Under the pieces are notes generated by a model. That model was not told the origin of the DNA. It made no database searches and worked only from the letters and a program-made list of their open reading frames with translations. From positions 956 through 7,716 of the forward strand of contig NZ_JASNGB010000139.1 in assembly GCF_030271215.1 (NCBI RefSeq): a DNA stretch of 6,761 nt, written 5' to 3'. The DNA is from Deinococcus rhizophilus (lineage in GTDB: Bacteria; Deinococcota; Deinococci; Deinococcales; Deinococcaceae). A program made the position numbers and the translations under genes. The number at the start of each line of letters is the position of its first letter. Position 1 is the first letter of the stretch. Shown here one piece after another: positions 6,139-6,761 of this stretch.

Positions 6139-6761
6139 TATTCGCGCCGCTCGAGGTCGCCTGCCCCGCGCACCACCTCGGCGGCGAGGCCGTATACCGG
6201 GTCGTAGGGACCCGTCCACACCAGGGCCCAGCCCCGCGCCTCGGCGTGGCCGCGCGACACGGCCCGCTGCGCCTCGCCGGGGGTCAGCCACGCGGCGTAA
6301 TTCAGGGCGCCGCCGGGCATGCGCCCCGTCTCGCGGTAGGCGGCGATCAGCGAACGGGCCTGGTCACCATAGGGAATCAGGACCGGCATCGACGTGCCGG
6401 GGCGGGGGCGCAGTTCGGAGGCGAAGGACGCGTAATCCAGCGCCTCACGGTGCGCCCGCAGGGCATCGGCCCACCCCGAGGGTCCGCCGGGAAACAGCGC
6501 CGCGTCGTATTCCCGCTGCTCGGGGGGGCCGGGCAGGATGTGATCCGGGCCCAGCAGGCGGCGGGTCAGCTCCAGCTCACGCCGCCAGCCCTGCGGCACT
6601 GCCACGTCCTGCAGGCGGCACAGGAACAGGTGCCGCCGGGTCAGCGCCGCCGCCTCCACGACGTGCGGCAGCGGCGAGGTGACCTGCCAGACCGTCTCGA
6701 AGGGGCCCGCCGCCGCCGGGGGCAGCGAGGTCGCCACCACCCGCACCGTCTCTCCCCGCCC
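6138..6761 (-). CDS. Hypothetical protein (unrecognised; may continue past right edge)
   Basis: An open frame read right to left, ending in TAG, with the codon pattern of the other genes and a balanced amino-acid content, unlike the Arg/Pro/Ala-rich reading on the opposite strand. If it starts at the GTG at 6744-6746, with GGGGAG about 5 nt upstream, the product is 202 residues. The frame stays open to the window edge (last five codons encode GRGET), so the true start may lie outside. Counting from that GTG, it is hydrophilic with no signal peptide or transmembrane segment. It begins with a beta-like stretch (RVVATSL), has a likely strand at 38-46 (RHLFLCRLQ), several Trp residues (20, 54, 92, 153, 173, 177), a Pro/Gly-rich middle (65-92) and a probable helix at 155-171. 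I recognise no family or catalytic motif. It converges on the polysaccharide operon, so it is probably not part of that transcript. Confidence 0.65.
   Translation of the reverse strand, partial: GRGETVRVVATSLPPAAAGPFETVWQVTSPLPHVVEAAALTRRHLFLCRLQDVAVPQGWRRELELTRRLLGPDHILPGPPEQREYDAALFPGGPSGWADALRAHREALDYASFASELRPRPGTSMPVLIPYGDQARSLIAAYRETGRMPGGALNYAAWLTPGEAQRAVSRGHAEARGWALVWTGPYDPVYGLAAEVVRGAGDLERRE

Noticed and set aside
6029..6682. Plus-strand open frame with a perfect AGGAGG (6076-6081) 10 nt before a GTG at 6092
   Set aside because: Its product is Arg/Pro/Ala/Gly-rich low-complexity sequence and it runs antisense through the minus-strand gene, as expected for a GC-rich shadow frame. The AGGAGG lies inside a hairpin arm and is probably chance.
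1..6761. CRISPR array, tRNA or rRNA gene, insertion sequence ends or defence genes
   Set aside because: I saw no regularly spaced repeats, no cloverleaf or rRNA-like sequence, no transposase motifs and no flanking inverted and direct repeats.

Overview
The window is very GC-rich (roughly 73-75% by eye). It carries the downstream end of a bacterial surface-polysaccharide (exopolysaccharide or capsule) locus, followed by one unrelated-looking gene on the opposite strand. The base composition, the C/G-ending codons, the gene style, and a TANNNT box placed only 5 nt before a GTG start (the layout of leaderless genes, which are common in Deinococcus) suggest Deinococcus or a close relative. That is an inference; no rRNA or other marker is present to prove it.

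Layout: (1) 2-973 +, the C-terminal part of a Wzx-type polysaccharide flippase, cut by the left edge. (2) 970-2139 +, an EpsF-like GT4 glycosyltransferase. (3) 2136-3449 +, a multi-pass Wzy polymerase / O-antigen-ligase-family protein. (4) 3463-4638 +, a second GT4 glycosyltransferase starting at TTG. (5) 4674-5969 +, a third GT4 glycosyltransferase with a hydrophobic, arginine-flanked C-terminal tail. (6) 5970-6137, a convergent intergenic stretch of lower GC with several hairpins, possibly a dispersed Deinococcus-type small repeat and/or terminator. (7) 6138-6761 -, an unrecognised soluble protein, open to the right edge.

The first four genes are packed as an operon: two ATGA stop/start overlaps, then a 13-nt gap in which the Shine-Dalgarno sequence overlaps the preceding stop. 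Gene 5 follows after 35 nt with no Shine-Dalgarno but with a possible promoter box, so it may also be transcribed on its own as a leaderless message.

Together the genes fit a Wzx/Wzy-dependent pathway. The three glycosyltransferases would build a lipid-linked repeat unit on the inner face of the cytoplasmic membrane, the flippase would turn it outward, and the Wzy-family protein would polymerise it. The initiating phosphosugar transferase and the chain-length/export proteins (Wzz, tyrosine kinase, Wza) are not in this window and would be expected upstream or elsewhere. I see no sign of a novel defence or mobile system. The most unusual items are the structured intergenic element, the candidate leaderless promoter, the tail on the third glycosyltransferase and the unassigned gene at the right edge.
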